From contig REEQ01000099.1 in the NCBI GenBank assembly GCA_007695005.1, forward strand, positions 1-43,913: a stretch of 43,913 bases of DNA, in the 5' to 3' direction. Source of the stretch: Wenzhouxiangellaceae bacterium. Its GTDB lineage: Bacteria; Pseudomonadota; Gammaproteobacteria; Xanthomonadales; Wenzhouxiangellaceae. Position 1 is the first letter of the stretch. Each line of letters opens with the position of its first letter. This document shows positions 7,889 through 15,385 of the stretch, one piece after another. The notes under the pieces were generated by a model that worked only from the letters and a program-made list of their open reading frames with translations, ran no database searches and was not told the origin of the DNA. The position numbers were made by a program, and so were the translations under genes.

Positions 7889-9358
7889 TCAACGGGCGCG
7901 AGTCATCAGGCGGACCTGTTCGCTGCGCAGTTCTGCCAGCCGCGCGCTGATCCGGGCGCGCTGGTAAAAGTCCAGATCTTCGCGTCCACTGACCCGCTCC
8001 AGCTGATCGATGGCTTCGGTGACACCGCCGCGCAGGTAGTAGCTGTCGGCGACTGCTTCAGCGGCCCGGACCGGTTCGCCGGCTACATTGGCTGCGCGAG
8101 CCATCAGCTCGGTCATGCGCAGATCGTTCGGGTGCGCCCGCAGGTAGGGACGCAGGATGGTCATGGTTCGGCGCGCCAGGTCCGGCTCAGGCTGATGCAT
8201 CAGGGTCTCAGCGTACTGTGTGGCCACCATTCGGTTGCCGGGGAAGTGGCGGTACAGTTCGGCCAGGATATCGACGGCGTCGGCTTGACGGCCTTGCGCC
8301 AACCGCAAATCAGCCTCAAGCAGTCGAAACAACTGTCGATCAGGGTCGGACGCCAGCAAGCTGGCGACTTCTGTCTCGGCCTGATCGAAATGCTTGCCCC
8401 GGATCATCGACAGGGCCAGGCCGTAGCGCATGGCATCGGCCGGTCGTTCGCCTCGGTCCATGCGGGCCCGGAACCACTGGATATTCTGGTCATGGTTCTG
8501 TGCCATCAGTACTCTCAGTCGTGACTGGACGAAGTGGAATTGCTGATCCTCAATGCGCGGTCTCGTCGCTATGCTTTCCGCCCGGTCTCGCGCCTCGGCG
8601 ATTCGGTTCACGGTCAGTGGGTGGGTACGAAGATATTCAGGCGGACCGGAGCCCATGGCCCGGCTGTGCATGCTGAGCCGCTCGAAGAAACGCGTCATGC
8701 CGTGCGGATCGTAGCCTGCGCGCGCAAGCAAACCGATGCCAACACGATCAGCCTCTGCCTCGGATTGGCGGGTGTGATTGATCTGCAGCTGCTGGGCCAG
8801 CCCCATGCCGCTCATCAGTACCGCCTGGCTGGCATCCGGGCTTGCGCCGGCAAGGCCGGCGGCAATCGCGACCCCGATCGTTGCCAGCATGGCGGGCATG
8901 GATACCTGCTGCTGGTTTTCAACCGCCCGGGCGATGTGATCCTGGGTAACGTGGGCTATTTCATGGGCGACAACGCCGGCGACTTCGCTTTCGTCGTGAG
9001 CCAGCAGAATCAGACCTGCGTTGATCCCGATCACCCCGGCCACGGAAGCAAAGGCATTGATTCCGGGATCGCGCATCACGAAGAAATGAAAATCCGCTGC
9101 TGGCCGGTCGGAGTGCGATACCAGGCGGAAGCCCATGTCTTCGAAATGGTCTCGGATCATCGGGTCTTCGACCAGCAGATTGTGAGCGCGCATGTAGCGC
9201 TCAAAGTCGCGGGCAAAGGTCTGCTCCATTTCCGGGCTGAGCACACGCGTGCTGGTGCCGCCCATATCCGGCAGCATCACGCGCTGCTGCCCGGCAGCCA
9301 GGCCGCAAACCATTACAATGCTTGCGCCAAGCGCAAATTTCAGCCAGATGCGATTCAT
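7889..9358 (-). CDS. bepA: BepA/YfgC-type periplasmic M48 metallopeptidase with TPR-like C-terminus
   Basis: BepA is a periplasmic chaperone/protease that helps LptD and other outer-membrane proteins assemble and degrades stalled ones. The 489-residue protein starts with a signal peptide (residues 1-23, MNRIWLKFALGASIVMVCGL). The M48 zinc site is HEIAH (H132, E133, H136) in VVAHEIAHVTQDH, with a third ligand in the QSEAEADRVGIGLL segment. From about residue 260 the chain is helical and repeat-like, consistent with TPRs. ATG 9358 was chosen because the signal peptide starts there; the open frame continues upstream without coding character. It is divergent from tusD across 33 bp. Confidence 0.9.
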   Translation of the reverse strand: MNRIWLKFALGASIVMVCGLAAGQQRVMLPDMGGTSTRVLSPEMEQTFARDFERYMRAHNLLVEDPMIRDHFEDMGFRLVSHSDRPAADFHFFVMRDPGINAFASVAGVIGINAGLILLAHDESEVAGVVAHEIAHVTQDHIARAVENQQQVSMPAMLATIGVAIAAGLAGASPDASQAVLMSGMGLAQQLQINHTRQSEAEADRVGIGLLARAGYDPHGMTRFFERLSMHSRAMGSGPPEYLRTHPLTVNRIAEARDRAESIATRPRIEDQQFHFVQSRLRVLMAQNHDQNIQWFRARMDRGERPADAMRYGLALSMIRGKHFDQAETEVASLLASDPDRQLFRLLEADLRLAQGRQADAVDILAELYRHFPGNRMVATQYAETLMHQPEPDLARRTMTILRPYLRAHPNDLRMTELMARAANVAGEPVRAAEAVADSYYLRGGVTEAIDQLERVSGREDLDFYQRARISARLAELRSEQVRLMTRAR

Positions 9359-9391
9359 GCTGCTAAGACCGGCACTGCCCGGAGAAGGTTC

Positions 9392-9763
9392 ATGCCCAGC
9401 GAGTATAGCGCGATCACCATCGACGTCCGCTCGACAGCCCTGATTCTGCTGCGGGCCAGACCCGGCAGTGGCAACGCCCATGCAGCCTTGCAGGCTGTTA
9501 CCCGGCTGCGGAGCACGGGCAGCGAAACGGTGAGCGTGTTCTTGCATGGGCCCGCGGTCGATTGGGCCTTGCCCGAGCACTCCCCGACCTGGCAGGATTT
9601 GCGCGGCGACTCGCCGCTGTCACTGGAGCTCTGCCACGCCGCCTGGCAGCGTCGGCATGGTGACCGGCAGCCCGAGGTCTTCGAGCGTTCATCCTTGATT
9701 CGTTTCTGGAGCCAGGCGCTGACTGCCGGGCAGCTTCTGTGTTTCGGAGATCGGGATGAGTGA
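9392..9763 (+). CDS. tusD: DsrE/TusD-like sulfur-relay protein
   Basis: TusD carries persulfide sulfur in the relay for 2-thiolation of tRNA wobble uridine and, as DsrE, in sulfur oxidation. The 123-residue protein keeps the DsrE/F fold. Its sulfur-accepting cysteine is C81 in ELCHAAWQRRHG, aligning with the essential Cys of E. coli TusD (NICVAAALRRG). The N-terminus is about 10 residues longer than usual and lacks the clean first strand of TusD. GGAGAAGG at 9381-9388 is a Shine-Dalgarno just before the ATG. The stop overlaps the tusC start by 8 nt. First gene of a tusD-tusC-dsrC operon. Confidence 0.82.
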   Translation: MPSEYSAITIDVRSTALILLRARPGSGNAHAALQAVTRLRSTGSETVSVFLHGPAVDWALPEHSPTWQDLRGDSPLSLELCHAAWQRRHGDRQPEVFERSSLIRFWSQALTAGQLLCFGDRDE

Positions 9764-10061
9764 GCGCGGTTTCCTGATCGAGATTGCCACAGCGCCGGCC
9801 GAACTGGCCGGACGCGAACTGCTGGAGCTGGTGCTTGCAGCCGCCAGCCTCGATGTGGATCTGGTCGTGTTGTTTCGAAATCACGGCCTGGCCTACCTGG
9901 AGGCGCGCTGGAACCAGGGCTGGCGGCAGTTGCTCGATCATGAGTTGGCCACTGTTTGCTGCCTGGCGCCAGCGGGCGAGAAAACACTGCCGGGCCTGCT
10001 CGAGCTGGAGCAGCCTGCGCTGGACCGGTTGCGTGCCGAGCGCATTGTGCTGGAGCCCTGA
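9756..10061 (+). CDS. tusC: DsrF/TusC-like sulfur-relay protein
   Basis: This 101-residue protein aligns with TusC/DsrF at both ends: ATAPAELAGRELLELVLAAAS near residue 11 corresponds to the STAPHGTAAGREGLDALLA region of E. coli TusC, and the end (LDRLRAERIVLEP) corresponds to its last strand. It is about 18 residues shorter than E. coli TusC. TusC is a structural partner of TusD and TusB. It overlaps tusD by ATGAGTGA and is followed by dsrC/tusE after 3 nt, with no room for a tusB gene. TusB would be the alternative identity, but the N-terminal match favours TusC. Confidence 0.75.
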   Translation: MSERGFLIEIATAPAELAGRELLELVLAAASLDVDLVVLFRNHGLAYLEARWNQGWRQLLDHELATVCCLAPAGEKTLPGLLELEQPALDRLRAERIVLEP

Positions 10062-10064
10062 GCG

Positions 10065-10403
10065 ATGAATCCGACGCTTGAGATCGATGGCATGGTGCTT
10101 GAGCTCGATGAGCATGGCCACCTGCAGGATGCCGATAGCTGGCAGCCGGCAATCGGCATGGAGCTTGCGCGTCGGGACGGGCTCGAACTTGATGACCGGC
10201 AGTGGTGGCTGATTCACTTTGTCCGTGATTACCATGGCCATTACGGCAACCCGCCGCTGATGCGTGTGCTGGTGCGGGCCATGCGCGAGCAGTTTGCCGA
10301 CCAGGCGCTGGGAAGTCGAGACCTGTACCGCCTGTTCCCCGACAACCCGGTGCGTCAGGCCTGCAAGTACGGTGGCTTGCCGGTGCCGGACTGGTGCATT
10401 TAA
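10065..10403 (+). CDS. tusE: DsrC/TusE family sulfur-carrier protein with both C-terminal cysteines
   Basis: This 112-residue protein ends in the family C-terminal arm (GGLPVPDWCI) with the penultimate cysteine C111. A second cysteine, C100 in RQACKYGG, lies exactly 11 residues earlier, the CysB/CysA spacing of true DsrC. E. coli-type TusE keeps only the penultimate one. The body (WWLIHFVRDYHGHYGNPPLMRVL, residues 47-69) is typical. The protein should accept sulfur from TusD and pass it on, to MnmA in the tRNA pathway. Two cysteines also allow an intramolecular trisulfide or disulfide. No dsrAB sulfite reductase gene is in the window. Confidence 0.88.
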   Translation: MNPTLEIDGMVLELDEHGHLQDADSWQPAIGMELARRDGLELDDRQWWLIHFVRDYHGHYGNPPLMRVLVRAMREQFADQALGSRDLYRLFPDNPVRQACKYGGLPVPDWCI

Positions 10404-10458
10404 GGAGCCTGTGAACGACTATGCTCGGAGCCCCGAGGCAAACTCGTTCATCGGCTCC
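10404..10458. repeat. Nested inverted repeat between tusE and grxC
   Basis: GGAGCC (10404-10409) pairs with GGCTCC (10453-10458), and TGAACGA (10412-10418) with TCGTTCA (10444-10450), separated only by a 2-nt/2-nt internal mismatch. Inside the loop CTCGG (10424-10428) pairs with CCGAG (10433-10437). The RNA would form a long hairpin topped by a second hairpin. It starts right after the tusE stop and has no U-tract, so it may be a factor-dependent terminator, an RNA-stability element or a REP-like palindrome. Confidence 0.6.
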
Positions 10459-10514
10459 ACAAGCGTCGCCGGGTGTTGCTGCACAGCTTTCATTCCTCGT
10501 ATTGGAGATCAAGC

Positions 10515-10781
10515 ATGAACCACAAGCCGATCGTCATGTATTCAACCAGCTACTGCCCATACTGCGTGGCTGCTCGTCAGCTGCTGCATGGAAAGGGCCT
10601 GACCTGGACCGAGGTGTCGCTGGATGCCGAGCCGGACAAGCGTGCCGAAATGATGAGTCGCAGCGGTCGCCGCACGGTCCCGCAGGTCTTCATCGGCGAC
10701 ACTCACGTTGGTGGCTTTGACGATCTGAATGCGCTGGATCAGGCCGGGGAGTTGGACAGCCTGCTCCGGTCTGTAAGCTGA
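10515..10781 (+). CDS. grxC: Glutaredoxin 3 (dithiol, CPYC)
   Basis: This 88-residue glutaredoxin reduces disulfides and mixed glutathione disulfides with glutathione. The active site is CPYC (residues 14-17, in STSYCPYCVAAR). RRTVPQVFIGDTHVGGFDDL contains the cis-Pro and glutathione-binding TVP and GGFDD motifs. The ATG at 10515 gives the normal length; an upstream in-frame start at 10473 would add 14 atypical residues and lies next to the nested hairpin. It follows the sulfur-relay genes in the same direction. Confidence 0.93.
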   Translation: MNHKPIVMYSTSYCPYCVAARQLLHGKGLTWTEVSLDAEPDKRAEMMSRSGRRTVPQVFIGDTHVGGFDDLNALDQAGELDSLLRSVS

Positions 10782-10787
10782 ACCGGA

Positions 10788-10793
10788 TATAAT
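10788..10793 (+). promoter_or_regulatory. Consensus -10 element upstream of isocitrate dehydrogenase
   Basis: A perfect TATAAT sits 38 nt before the GTG start at 10832, placing a start site near 10800. No good -35 was found at 16-18 bp. AAGGAAG about 10 nt before the GTG serves as ribosome binding site. Confidence 0.45.
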
Positions 10794-10831
10794 GATCGGC
10801 TGACCAGAGCCGGCAAAGGAAGCCACTACTC

Positions 10832-11842
10832 GTGACCCAGGAAATCACTGTCATAAGGGGCGATGGCATCGGCCCCGAAATCATGGACGCCACGCTACGG
10901 GTGCTCGATGCGCTCGGAGCTGGATTCGAGTATGACTTCCAGCTGGCCGGCGTGGCCGCTCAGGAAGAGCTCGGTGAGTTGCTGCCCGAGAGTACGCTGG
11001 CTTCGATCGAGCGCACCCGAATTGCTCTGAAAGCGCCGCTGACGACGCCGGTCGGGGGCGGGTTCAAGTCACTGAACGTGGCCTTGCGCAAGCATTTCGA
11101 TCTCTATGCCAACGTTCGTCCGGCCGTCAGTTTCCGTGGCACCCGTTCGCGCTACGAGAATGTCGACCTGATCACCGTTCGTGAGAACACCGAGGGTGCG
11201 TATCTGGCCGAGGGGGCGTATACCGCGCCGGATGGTTCGCGGGCTGAGTCGAAGATGGTCGTGACTCGAAAGGGTTGCGAGCGTGTCGTGCGCTTTGCCT
11301 TCGAGCTGGCGCGGAAAGCCCGGCGCCGAAAGGTGACGGCCGTGCACAAGGCCAATATTCTCAAGGATGTCACCGGCATGTTTTTGAACGTGGCCAGGGA
11401 TGTTGCAGCGGAGTACTCCGACATCGAGTTCACCGACATGATCGTCGACAACGCCTGCATGCAGCTGGTCATGCGTCCGGAGCAGTTCGATGTGATCGTC
11501 ACCACCAACCTGTTCGGCGACATCATCTCTGATCTTTGCGCCGGGCTGGTCGGCGGACTGGGCCTGGCACCCGGTGCCAACATCGGCAAGGATGCGGCCA
11601 TGTTCGAGGCGGTGCACGGCTCGGCGCCGGACATCGCCGGCAGGGGCATCGCCAATCCCTGCGCATTGCTGCTGGGTGCTGCCCAGATGCTGGACCACGT
11701 CGATCAGTTCGAGCGGGCCGAGCGTCTGCGAAAGGCGATAGCCGCCAGCATAGAGCTGGGTGATCGGACCACGCCGGACCTGGGTGGCTCAGGCAGCACG
11801 GAGTCCTTCACTGACGCCATCATAGAGCGCCTGCAGAGCTGA
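10832..11842 (+). CDS. Isocitrate dehydrogenase, short NAD-type
   Basis: This enzyme of the isocitrate/isopropylmalate dehydrogenase family oxidatively decarboxylates isocitrate to 2-oxoglutarate in the TCA cycle. At 336 residues it belongs to the short, mostly NAD-dependent group rather than the 415-residue NADP-dependent E. coli Icd. Visible signatures are IRGDGIGPEIM (residues 8-18), ITVRENTEGAYLAEG (substrate loop), the Lys of VHKANILK, the metal-binding DNACMQLVMRP and NLFGDIISDLCAGLVGGLG, and the nucleotide-site EAVHGSAPDIAGRGIANP. 3-Isopropylmalate dehydrogenase is less likely because that family has a different substrate loop. The GTG start has a good Shine-Dalgarno. Convergent with thiD. 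Confidence 0.88.
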   Translation: MTQEITVIRGDGIGPEIMDATLRVLDALGAGFEYDFQLAGVAAQEELGELLPESTLASIERTRIALKAPLTTPVGGGFKSLNVALRKHFDLYANVRPAVSFRGTRSRYENVDLITVRENTEGAYLAEGAYTAPDGSRAESKMVVTRKGCERVVRFAFELARKARRRKVTAVHKANILKDVTGMFLNVARDVAAEYSDIEFTDMIVDNACMQLVMRPEQFDVIVTTNLFGDIISDLCAGLVGGLGLAPGANIGKDAAMFEAVHGSAPDIAGRGIANPCALLLGAAQMLDHVDQFERAERLRKAIAASIELGDRTTPDLGGSGSTESFTDAIIERLQS

Positions 11843-11867
11843 ACCTGAAGGGCCGTCCTGGCACGGG

Positions 11868-12674
11868 TCAGGGCCTGGCCGCTTCGCCTGCAAACGGCAG
11901 CATGGAGAGCTCTCCAGTAGCGGTCTTCCAGCTGTCGCTCAAGCGTGCTTGCAGCCAATCTATACCTGATTCCACGGCCGCATCCAGCGTCTGGCCCAGC
12001 GCCAGCTGGGCCGTGATCGCCGCCGACAGCGCGCAGCCGGTGCCATGCACTGAAGCCGGCAGCCGCGGGTGACGAAATGACAAGCGTTGTTCGCCGATGG
12101 CGAGCAGATCTTCGACCATCTCGCCGCTGCCGTGGCCGCCTTTGACCAGCACGGCGCGGCAGCCCAGGGCCAGCAGTGCAGCGGCCAGTTCGTCGGCGGG
12201 CGCGTTGGCGTCGAGACCGGTCAGGACGGCGGCCTCCGGCCGGTTGGGTGTGACCAGATCGGCCAACGGCAGCAGCCTGTCGCGCAGCGCCCGCTCGGCA
12301 TTGACGCTCAGCAGGCGTGCGCCACTGGTGGCAACCATGACCGGGTCGATGACCAGCGCCATGTTGCGGGCCTTGACGATGGAGTCGGCCACCCGCTCAA
12401 TGATCTTGTCGTTGGCGAGCATGCCGGTCTTGGCCGCTGCAATTGGCAACTCGTCGAGCACTGCGTCAAGTTGAGCTTGAACCATATCAGCATCCAGTAC
12501 CGTGACCGCGCTGACCCCGCTGGTATTCTGGGCGGTAATGGCCGTCAGCACGCTGGCTGCTTCGACGCCCAGGGCATTGATGGTCTTGATGTCGGCCTGG
12601 ATCCCCGCACCTCCGCAGGAGTCCGAGCCGGCAATGCTCAGTGCGTGGTATCTGCCGGTGTCGCTGTGGCTCAT
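11868..12674 (-). CDS. thiD: Hydroxymethylpyrimidine / phosphomethylpyrimidine kinase
   Basis: ThiD phosphorylates HMP to HMP-P and then HMP-PP for thiamine synthesis. The 268-residue ribokinase-like protein has ALSIAGSDSCGGAGIQADIK at residues 10-29, the substrate motif AAKTGML, DPVMVATSGARLL and the anion-hole motif HGTGCALSAAIT with its catalytic segment. The start chosen is ATG 12674; another ATG three codons upstream is possible. Short thiD is not fused to thiE here. No other thiamine gene or TPP riboswitch was seen in the leader. Confidence 0.92.
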   Translation of the reverse strand: MSHSDTGRYHALSIAGSDSCGGAGIQADIKTINALGVEAASVLTAITAQNTSGVSAVTVLDADMVQAQLDAVLDELPIAAAKTGMLANDKIIERVADSIVKARNMALVIDPVMVATSGARLLSVNAERALRDRLLPLADLVTPNRPEAAVLTGLDANAPADELAAALLALGCRAVLVKGGHGSGEMVEDLLAIGEQRLSFRHPRLPASVHGTGCALSAAITAQLALGQTLDAAVESGIDWLQARLSDSWKTATGELSMLPFAGEAARP

Positions 12675-12763
12675 ATGCAACAAAACGCCTTTTGTAAAAA
12701 ACGAGGAAAATCAAGGAAATGTAATTTCAGGTCCTGGCCGCAGAAAAAAAACGGCCGCAATCG

Positions 12764-12793
12764 TTGTATTTGTGCCAAGGACCGGCGTAAACT
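12764..12793 (+). promoter_or_regulatory. Candidate sigma-70 promoter for the gene at 12820
   Basis: TTGTAT (12764-12769) and TAAACT (12788-12793) are each 4/6 matches to consensus, 18 bp apart, in an AT-rich gap between the divergent thiD and the next gene. The start site would be near 12800, a 20-nt leader. Confidence 0.4.
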
Positions 12794-12819
12794 TTACCGC
12801 AAATCGCGTCGATCACACG

Positions 12820-14007
12820 ATGTTCGTGAAACTGCAGCCAAAAATTGCCGCAATTGCCTTCCTCGCCGCCTTGCTGTTGGCGCCGGGCAGCTGGGCTCGC
12901 TCGCTTCCCGCAGGAAGCCTCGCTGCGCACAGCGGGCTGACGTGGTACCTGGTGGCCTTTGAGCTCGGCCCGTGGGAGCAGTACCTGATCCACGAGCTGA
13001 CTCCGCAGCTGGAGATGCTGGACACGGGGCCGGCGCCGAGGGTGTCGTGGTTGCATATGGAAGAGGGCTTGCTGCTGCCGGACTTTGCCCTGGGACTGCT
13101 CGGTCCGGGGCGCGGATACACCCTTTTTTCGCTCAGGCAGCAGCATGTCAGCCTGCCGATGACTGAATACCAGAACACCAGTTCGGCGGACGGCATGAGT
13201 TTCCGTCAGGCGTTGATCATGCCCGGCATCACCCACCAGGTCAGCGAACGCAATGCGCTGACCGTGTCGGCGGTTCTGGCCAGCCAGCAGTTCGGTGCCA
13301 GCGGCATGAATCTGCGCGAAGCAGACGATCCGGCCGGGGTCGATCGCGTGCTTTTGCAGCAGGCTCACCTGCGCTCGGAAGTGGCTCAGGGTGCTGGTAT
13401 GCGCTTCGCTTTGAGCAGTGCCTTGCATGAAAATCTGAGGTTTGAGGCGGCTTACCAGTCCCGAATTGAGATGGCTGAATTTGCCTCCCTGCAGGGTGTG
13501 CATGGCAGTCGCGCCGAGCTGGACATTCCTTCACGGATCCAGTTTGGACTGGAATTTCTGGCGACGGAGCGCAGCTCCTTCAATCTCGGCGTATCGCAGA
13601 TTTTTTACAGCGAGGTGGGAGCTTTCCCCAGCCGTGCCATGCCCGCCCGTTTTACCGCCCTTTTGGGGGACAGTACCAGTCCGGATTTCGACTGGTCTGA
13701 CCTGGTGGTTTACAACGTCGGCTGGCAGTGGCAGCCCGACGCCAAGCTGACGTTCTACATTGACTATCGCACTCGCTCACAGCCCAAGCCGACGGCGCCA
13801 GCCCTGGCTCGTGCGCTGGGACCGGAACTGGCGCAGAATGCCTTGCTTGCCGGCGTGTCGAGAAGCTTCGGTCAGCGCGCGCGACTGCAGCTTGACGCGG
13901 CCTACGCTCCCCCCGAGTTTGCCTTCGGCGGGAACGTGCTGGGTATTGTCAGTGACAAGCTTGATCAGAGCCTGGAAGTGCAGGCGATGCTTCGATTCGA
14001 TTTTTGA
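12820..14007 (+). CDS. Predicted outer-membrane beta-barrel protein, function unknown
   Basis: This 395-residue protein has a signal peptide (residues 1-26, ending in a GSWARS region), then many alternating amphipathic strands, and ends in an aromatic-rich C-terminal strand (LEVQAMLRFDF) with terminal Phe, the classical outer-membrane insertion signal. Strands such as NLRFEAAYQSRIEM, SFNLGVSQIFYS and KLTFYIDYRTR alternate hydrophobic residues. I recognise no specific family; a long-chain fatty acid (FadL-like) or general porin-like role is possible. ATG 12820 is chosen because it begins the signal peptide; the open frame runs upstream across thiD as an antisense shadow. Confidence 0.7.
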   Translation: MFVKLQPKIAAIAFLAALLLAPGSWARSLPAGSLAAHSGLTWYLVAFELGPWEQYLIHELTPQLEMLDTGPAPRVSWLHMEEGLLLPDFALGLLGPGRGYTLFSLRQQHVSLPMTEYQNTSSADGMSFRQALIMPGITHQVSERNALTVSAVLASQQFGASGMNLREADDPAGVDRVLLQQAHLRSEVAQGAGMRFALSSALHENLRFEAAYQSRIEMAEFASLQGVHGSRAELDIPSRIQFGLEFLATERSSFNLGVSQIFYSEVGAFPSRAMPARFTALLGDSTSPDFDWSDLVVYNVGWQWQPDAKLTFYIDYRTRSQPKPTAPALARALGPELAQNALLAGVSRSFGQRARLQLDAAYAPPEFAFGGNVLGIVSDKLDQSLEVQAMLRFDF

Positions 14008-14079
14008 CAGGGCTTTGATGGCGCGTTGGGCCACGCGCATTCCCCGCAAGCAACACTCCTGGCAACACAGCGGCGATAT

Positions 14080-14116
14080 GCCCGGTGACCTTCCGGCGGG
14101 GGAAGGATCACCGGGC
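14080..14116 (+). terminator. Strong GC-rich hairpin after the outer-membrane protein gene
   Basis: GCCCGGTGACCTTCC (14080-14094), loop GGCGGG, then GGAAGG-A-TCACCGGGC (14101-14116): a 15-bp stem with one bulged A. It lies 72 nt past the stop at 14007 and before the perM promoter, so it probably ends transcription. No T-run follows. Confidence 0.6.
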
Positions 14117-14137
14117 CTGAATGGCGGTTGCGCCGCC

Positions 14138-14167
14138 TTGGTCAAGGCCGGCTGCGGTCCGTATAAT
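14138..14167 (+). promoter_or_regulatory. perM promoter with predicted near-leaderless transcript
   Basis: A perfect TATAAT (14162-14167) lies only 8 nt before the ATG at 14176. TTGGTC (14138-14143) is a weak -35 at 18 bp. Transcription would start 1-2 nt before, or at, the ATG, leaving no room for a Shine-Dalgarno. No other in-frame start is available before the first transmembrane segment. Confidence 0.55.
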
Positions 14168-14175
14168 CCCTACCC

Positions 14176-15372
14176 ATGATCTCGCGCCTCAGTCAGTGGT
14201 TTCAGCGCCACTTTTCCGATCCCCAGGTGGTTATCCTGGCGCTTTTTCTCACCTTGGGGCTTGCCGTTGTGCTGCTGTTCGGCCGCATGCTCACGCCAGT
14301 GGTCGCCAGCCTGATCATTGCCTATCTGCTGGAAGGTGCAGTTCAGCGACTGGAGCGCTTTGGTCTGCCGCGTCTGATCAGTGTCATCACCGTCTTTGCA
14401 ACTTTCATGGCGACCCTGGTCTTTCTTCTGTTTGGCCTGGTGCCGGTGCTGACCCGCCAGCTCGGCGCCATCGTCCAGCAGTTGCCGAGCTACATTGCCC
14501 AGGCGCAGGCCTGGGTGGCGACGCTTCCGGAGCGCTATCCGCAGCTGGTTGCGCCGACCATGCTCGAAGACGGGGCGGCGGGTCCACCGGCGCCACTGCT
14601 CGGAGAGCAGGGCGAGCTTGCCCTCGTCGACGATGCTGAGCAGCAGATTGCACTGATCTCTCAGGAACAACTCTCTCGCATGCTCGACAACCTTGGCGCG
14701 GAGCTGGTCAGCTACGGCGCCACGCTGGTGTCCTTGTCCGGCGTGCTGGGTGTGGTCAGCCTGCTGATTTTCCTTGTCCTGATGCCGGTGCTGGTGTTTT
14801 TCTTTCTCAAGGACAAGCGCAAGCTCCTGGACTGGATGAGTCGTTATCTGCCCAGGGATCGAGCATTGGCCGTGAGCGTCTGGCACGAAGTCGATGCACA
14901 GATCGGCAACTACGTTCGCGGCAAGGTGCTGGAGATTCTGATTGTCTGGGTGGTGACCTACATCGTCTTCATGCTGCTGGGCATGCCTTTCGCCATGCTG
15001 CTGTCCATGATGGTCGGATTTTCGGTGATCATTCCCTACATTGGGGCGGCGGTGGTGACGATACCCGTTGCCCTGGTGGCGCTGGTGGCCTTTGGCGTCG
15101 GTGCCCAGTTCTGGTACGTGATGATCGCCTACGCCATCATCCAGGCGCTGGACGGCAATGTGCTGGTGCCCATCCTGTTTTCGGAGGTGGTTGATCTGCA
15201 TCCGGTGGCCATCATCACTGCCGTGCTGGTCTTTGGCGGAATCTGGGGCTTTTGGGGGGTGTTCTTCGCCATACCGCTCGCTACGCTGGTCAATGCCGTA
15301 CTCAGAGCCTGGCCGCGAGCCCGGGCAGATGCCTACGACGAAGGCGACATCGTCATTGCCGACGAGCCTTGA
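14176..15372 (+). CDS. perM: AI-2E family transporter (PerM-like permease)
   Basis: This 398-residue protein of the AI-2 exporter superfamily has about 7-8 transmembrane helices: hydrophobic stretches near residues 18-40, 60-90, 190-220 and, at the C-terminus, 250-380. A long cytosolic or periplasmic segment lies between about 95 and 185. VVPVL/FFFLKDKRKLLDWMSRYLP near residue 208 and YVRGKVLEILIVWVVTYIVFMLLG near residue 248 are typical of the family. Substrate is unknown; members have been tied to Na+/H+ or signal export. Its product is encoded 13 nt upstream of murL, so it may share a transcript. Confidence 0.88.
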   Translation: MISRLSQWFQRHFSDPQVVILALFLTLGLAVVLLFGRMLTPVVASLIIAYLLEGAVQRLERFGLPRLISVITVFATFMATLVFLLFGLVPVLTRQLGAIVQQLPSYIAQAQAWVATLPERYPQLVAPTMLEDGAAGPPAPLLGEQGELALVDDAEQQIALISQEQLSRMLDNLGAELVSYGATLVSLSGVLGVVSLLIFLVLMPVLVFFFLKDKRKLLDWMSRYLPRDRALAVSVWHEVDAQIGNYVRGKVLEILIVWVVTYIVFMLLGMPFAMLLSMMVGFSVIIPYIGAAVVTIPVALVALVAFGVGAQFWYVMIAYAIIQALDGNVLVPILFSEVVDLHPVAIITAVLVFGGIWGFWGVFFAIPLATLVNAVLRAWPRARADAYDEGDIVIADEP

Positions 15373-15385
15373 AGCAGCTTCGGCG

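Noticed and set aside
12300-12674. TPP riboswitch for thiD
   Set aside because: No conserved THI-box sequence was seen in the short thiD leader.
12747-12760. Poly-A run flanked by CGGCC/GGCCG as an intrinsic terminator
   Set aside because: The A-run is in the loop and no T-run follows on either strand.
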